From assembly GCA_026027325.1 (NCBI GenBank), contig JAMSLZ010000001.1, positions 3,348,001-3,412,000 on the forward strand: 64,000 bases of DNA, in the 5' to 3' direction. The DNA is from Actinomucor elegans (Eukaryota; Mucoromycota; Mucoromycetes; Mucorales; Mucoraceae). Position 1 is the stretch's first letter. Each line of letters starts with the position of its first letter. A model generated the notes under the pieces. That model was not told where the DNA came from. It did no database searches and saw nothing but the letters and a program-made list of their open reading frames with translations. A program made the translations under genes and the position numbers. This document shows positions 59,970-64,000 of the stretch, piece by piece.

Positions 59970-61566
59970 CTATTTTGTTGGGATACGGTGAGTGTGGTAA
60001 TATCCATTGTCAAGAAGGCCGTCTTTGCAGACTTCAAAGTTAGCCATCCAAGGACAAGTCAAAGCTTGCTCAATAGTCCAACGTGTTTCTGGATTGGGAT
60101 CCATCATACCAGCAAGACATTCACGTTCTGGTTGAGTAAAGTTCTTGAAGAGATCGCAATCGCTAGGATCGAGTCTTGAGCGCTGCTCTACATATCTTTT
60201 ATAATCGAAATCACCACCATCCGAAGCCTGAGCAGCAACAGCGGCAGGTGAGCCTACCATGGAATCTTTAGGTGGTTTGCCTCCAGGACAGCCAGTGAAA
60301 AAAGCAGACCCAAAAGGCAGCTGTTGAAATCGCATACAAAAATAGGTAGTAGCCGCACTCCAGACATCTAAGGCTCTACCATCATATAGATCGTTATCAT
60401 CTTTGATCTTCCACATCTCGGGAGACCAGAAGGGCTCAGAACCACACCATTTCTTGCAGAAATGGCCTTCTTTTTCAAAACAAGTTTGCACTACATCAGC
60501 AACGCCAAAATCAGCAATCTTGAGAGTACCGGTAGAGGTCAATACCAAATTTTCGGGCTTAATGTCGCGATGTGCGATACCAAGTTTATGAAGATGCAAT
60601 AGACCCAACAAAAGCTGTTTAAAGAGACAAGCAACATCATCTGGGGCCATGTTGGGTTTTACTTGTAGTAAATTAAAGACATCGCCACCAGCACACTAAT
60701 AAAACAGGTTAACGCTGGGTTATGGGAATGATAATGAGATAATTATAGCTTACATATTCCATTACGACACACCAACGACCCTTTTCGTCCTTGACAAGAT
60801 CAAGCGTATCAACAATATGAGGACAATCAGTAGCAGATTTACTAATACAGTATTCATTCAGCATACGCTTTTGATATTCACGTTCTGCTTCAGTCTTGTC
60901 ACGTTTCTTGAATTCCTTGACGGCCAAGATGCGACCACCTGCTCTTTGTTGCACCAAACGGATCACAGCGGTAGCACCACTAGCGATATTCTTCTTGGAA
61001 GTGGATCCCATCCCTTTGGTAGGGCGGCTTTCCGGCTTAACATAATCGCCGTATTTTTCGCTCAGCAAAGGAACAACACCAAGAGAACCGCAAGTCATGT
61101 CAATGGGTGTTTTCTTGGAGAAACTCATCATGCGAGAAAAAGATTTACCAAACTTGCTGGCTGTGCTACTGACACTGCTGGAACTATGAACAGATGCGCC
61201 ACTGAATCGACGACGGTCTGGTGAAGAAGAGACAGAAGACCCATTCGGCGAGGCAGGAGTCATCTTTAGGCTGCCAAAAAGACTACTGCCAAAGACGTTG
61301 CTGAGTCGCTTGGGCTTCATGGGGATGGGTTTAATTTCGGCTGGTACCGGTGTTGATGGGGTTGTTGAAGGGGACGAAGATCCAACGGAAGAAATTGTAT
61401 CATTGGATCCTCTGCCACGTTCGCTGAAAGAAGGGCAGTCATGAGGGTGAGTAGGCATAGATTCGGGTGAGACTGAGCGAGGAATTGGATCATCATCAAA
61501 GAACTGTCCATTGGAGAGATATCTACTGTTTTCAAAATAGCTGTTTTCAACTGTTAATGAAGCCAT
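59970..61566 (-). CDS. HAL4/HAL5-like (NPR1 group) fungal Ser/Thr kinase
   Basis: Exons 61566-60754 and 60695-59970 give 512 aa. The first ~175 residues are Ser/Pro-rich and disordered. The kinase domain (~190-495) has an atypical Gly loop (IASGATAVIRLV), VAIK-type AVKEFKKR, catalytic loop HRDIKPENLVL, DFG in KIADFGVADV, and the fungal HAL/NPR1-type CGSEPFWSPE in place of APE. Yeast Hal4/Hal5 stabilise the Trk1/Trk2 K+ transporters at the plasma membrane and confer salt tolerance. Membership of this group is firm; the exact orthologue (Hal4/5, Npr1 or Prr2-like) is not. Its 3' end converges on the K+ channel gene. Confidence 0.88.
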
Positions 61567-64000
61567 GTTGATCTATTGATTTCTTTCGATAGGTGTGTAT
61601 GTTGGATAAGTCTCTTTAGCTGAGAAAGATCAATGGGGTATGAAATAAAAGGAAAAAAGTAGAGGTTGAACAACAAAAAAAAAAGAGAGGTTTACTACAG
61701 AAAACTGGCTCTTTTTAAATCTATTTTTTATTTGGTGTTACGGGTTCTGGCGGGTGGGATTGGATAAGAGATAAGTCGGGTTGAGGACCAATGTTCTTTG
61801 AATGTTTCAAATTTAGTATTTAGAGTGCTGATGAAGCGGTTTTCCCGTCGTAATCAGTGCATTATTTCCAAGTCAACAGATATTGAGTGGTAGCGAAGTT
61901 GGTTTCCTTTAGGCTTTCCTATTCTATAATCTTGACCGCGTATCCATCACTGCAGATCCCAAAGGGAAATTTTCCTTCTATTGGATCATAGCCAATGACC
62001 TTTCGACTTGTGAAGAGGCTCACGCGAGATCACCTTGAATTTGCCTTTTCTGGGAGCCGTAAATTCTATTATCAAGAAGGTTTTATTAGTAAAATGATTC
62101 CATCTTTATAGATTCTCGATAACAGAGCAATGAGTAATGTACTTCAGCTACTTGCAGTATTAGACAAAGAAAAAGAAAAACCTAATAAAATACTACAAGA
62201 AATGGGGCAAATGAGAGATAGTAGACGTTTCTGATTCGTGACACATTTAATTCACACCCTCAGTTAAACCTTTGGTTCATTTCTTAAACCATAAACCTCT
62301 TTCTTGAGATCCTGGACAGAACACTATTTATCATTATTTACTATCACAGGTACAACTGCTTTAATGAAACGGCATTTATTTGAGTGATTTTCTCCACAAA
62401 CCCGAGAATTGTTTTAAAGTTTGGAACTAAGCAAGTGTTTTACATGATGTAACTTGTACAATGAAATTTTCAAAGGTTAGGTTTCTCACTGGGCTCTCTC
62501 TAAGAACAGCGTAGTAGTAGATCATATCACGGTTTCTCTTGATGCAAGCTGATTGGTCTCAAAGCAGTAGCGTCTGTTTCATAAGACCCTGTTCACTCCT
62601 CAGTATTCATCACTGTCAGATTACTCTAATTAAAGCTAATCAATTAAGTGTCTTTTATTAGCTACGAGTATCTGCGTCTTTATTATCCTCTGCCATCAGC
62701 TGTTATGAGGTATATTATGATCATGTACAATACAGTGACAATTCTGCATGCAAGATGCAGCTCACTGGAAGAATAATCTTCTCTACTGTTTGGTTCAATA
62801 CAATGCATTTGTTCGGATACCTTTAAATGTCTCAAAAAGAACTCATTGTGAGCTCATTGTTTCCATTTACCATATGTGAGCACTTGTGAGACACATTTTG
62901 CGCCTGTGGACAGCATACGTTTCTATGATCTGATTCCTGTATTTGGCAGTATAATACCTGCTGATGACTCAAGTAAGCAGCGTTTTTAACAAACAATATT
63001 TTATACTGGCTCAATGGATCTAGCAGATAAATGAATAATCTCTTGGCTAACCGGTTTTGAAGTATATCAAAAGAAGTTTCTTTGCAAGAATGTTTATTTC
63101 ATTACACAACATGCTCCGTCACCTGGATGATAAACTACCCTTTGAATATCAATTCAAATAGGAAAATCACTCCCATTCAAATCGTTTCGTGAAACAAGAT
63201 ACCTCGTCCTTTTCTTCAAAGAGATACCATTACCTGTAGTCATAATCGATCGGTAACTTTCATTTTAGTTTAATATCGATGAGCCATATCCATATAGGAG
63301 TTATTCACCGTCTATTGAGTTGTGTTTTAGATTATTTATAAGCCCTGAATCTGGGTACAATTGAGTCCATTTCTAGGAATGTTCGTAACACATGTTTTAC
63401 ATATCATGTGCCTCTTTTTTTTTACAGCATGTATCGCTTATCAATGAGTACTTCAATAATTGATAATGCCTCTCATAAGGTTTTTAATGAATTAAACTAT
63501 ATTCATATCAGGCCTAGTCTAATAAATAACCCATTCTTATATCAATATGAGCCTGGTATTTAGATACATAGCACCCTCATCTATCTAATGAACTATTATC
63601 CAAAGCAGGGTAACTGCTATTAACACTGGGAAAGACCTCAGAATTTGGGGAAACCTTTAAAATCACTACATTACGTCTAGATTCATAGAAAATCAAGTAA
63701 AATCTTTGCATCTCAAGAAACTCGTAGAGCTAAACTTTCTCTTTTTAACGGACCAACTTTTATAGTAGTTATATGTCGATAGAGATGGGTGCTAGGCCTT
63801 GACAAACTCTGAAACAGGCACAAGATTCTCATTGACTAACGGATTTTAAATTTAATGATGTTCACGCTTCATTGGTCTTCCTGAACTTGAATATGAGAGC
63901 CAAGACATACTCAATAAAAATAATCATTTAACTTTTTTTTTTCTATACGAACAAATGATAGCGATACATACACTATTTTCAGGAAAGTCATAGATCAAGA
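61567..64000. other. Right-end intergenic region
   Basis: Promoter of the kinase (poly-A/T tracts at 61675-61690), then AT-rich DNA with no gene recognised on either strand. A 34-codon frame from about 62131 and a 60-codon frame at 62832-63014 (-) have no support. A gene entering from the right edge cannot be excluded. Confidence 0.45.

Overview
The window looks like AT-rich nuclear DNA from an early-diverging filamentous fungus, most likely Mucoromycota/Mucorales. Genes carry many short introns of about 47-67 nt. Fungal-type proteins (Pex13 with a PPKPWE start, a KCH K+ transporter, a HAL4/HAL5-like kinase) sit beside a Na,K-ATPase-like P2C pump and DIRS-type tyrosine-recombinase retrotransposons. 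The species cannot be fixed from the sequence alone. Exon structures were built by hand from reading-frame continuity, splice consensus and family conservation.

Layout: the left edge cuts a Crz1-like zinc-finger gene (<1-827, -). After about 3 kb of non-coding DNA with a decayed tandem array come DNAJC3/P58IPK (3923-5741, -) and TMEM18 (5949-6623, +), which share a short divergent promoter, then a secreted CAP/PR-1 protein (6796-7287, +). Next are a KCH K+ transporter (9538-11093, +), an RRM-PUF RNA-binding protein (12104-14991, -), PEX13 (16727-18039, +) and a P2C-type cation ATPase (21775-25377, +). An SDR oxidoreductase (26978-28061, -) and an HP1-like chromodomain protein (28212-29522, -) follow. 

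From about 33.0 to 49.6 kb lies a repeat-driven accessory island. It holds four tandem copies of a secreted protein gene whose body resembles bacterial choice-of-anchor-A/pAdhesive domains; copy 1 has lost its first exon. They are interleaved with two decayed DIRS-like retroelements, and each of these is split by a different solo LTR with a clear 5-bp target-site duplication. 

The right part is ordinary gene space: a PTPMT1-like phosphatase (50280-51226, +), a GH5 steryl-glucosidase/ceramidase-type hydrolase (51663-54129, +), an AKTIP/FTS-like UEV protein (54229-55319, +), a voltage-gated K+ channel (57948-59601, +) and, convergent with it, a HAL4/HAL5-like kinase (59970-61566, -).

Themes: several genes concern monovalent-cation handling (KCH, P2C ATPase, Kv channel, HAL-type kinase, Crz1-like factor). 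The most unexpected signal is splicing. Seven of roughly 51 introns in non-repetitive genes appear to need GC-AG borders, because the nearby GT would break the conserved frame. Intergenic DNA also carries a dispersed, degenerate repeat family of about 70-80 bp.
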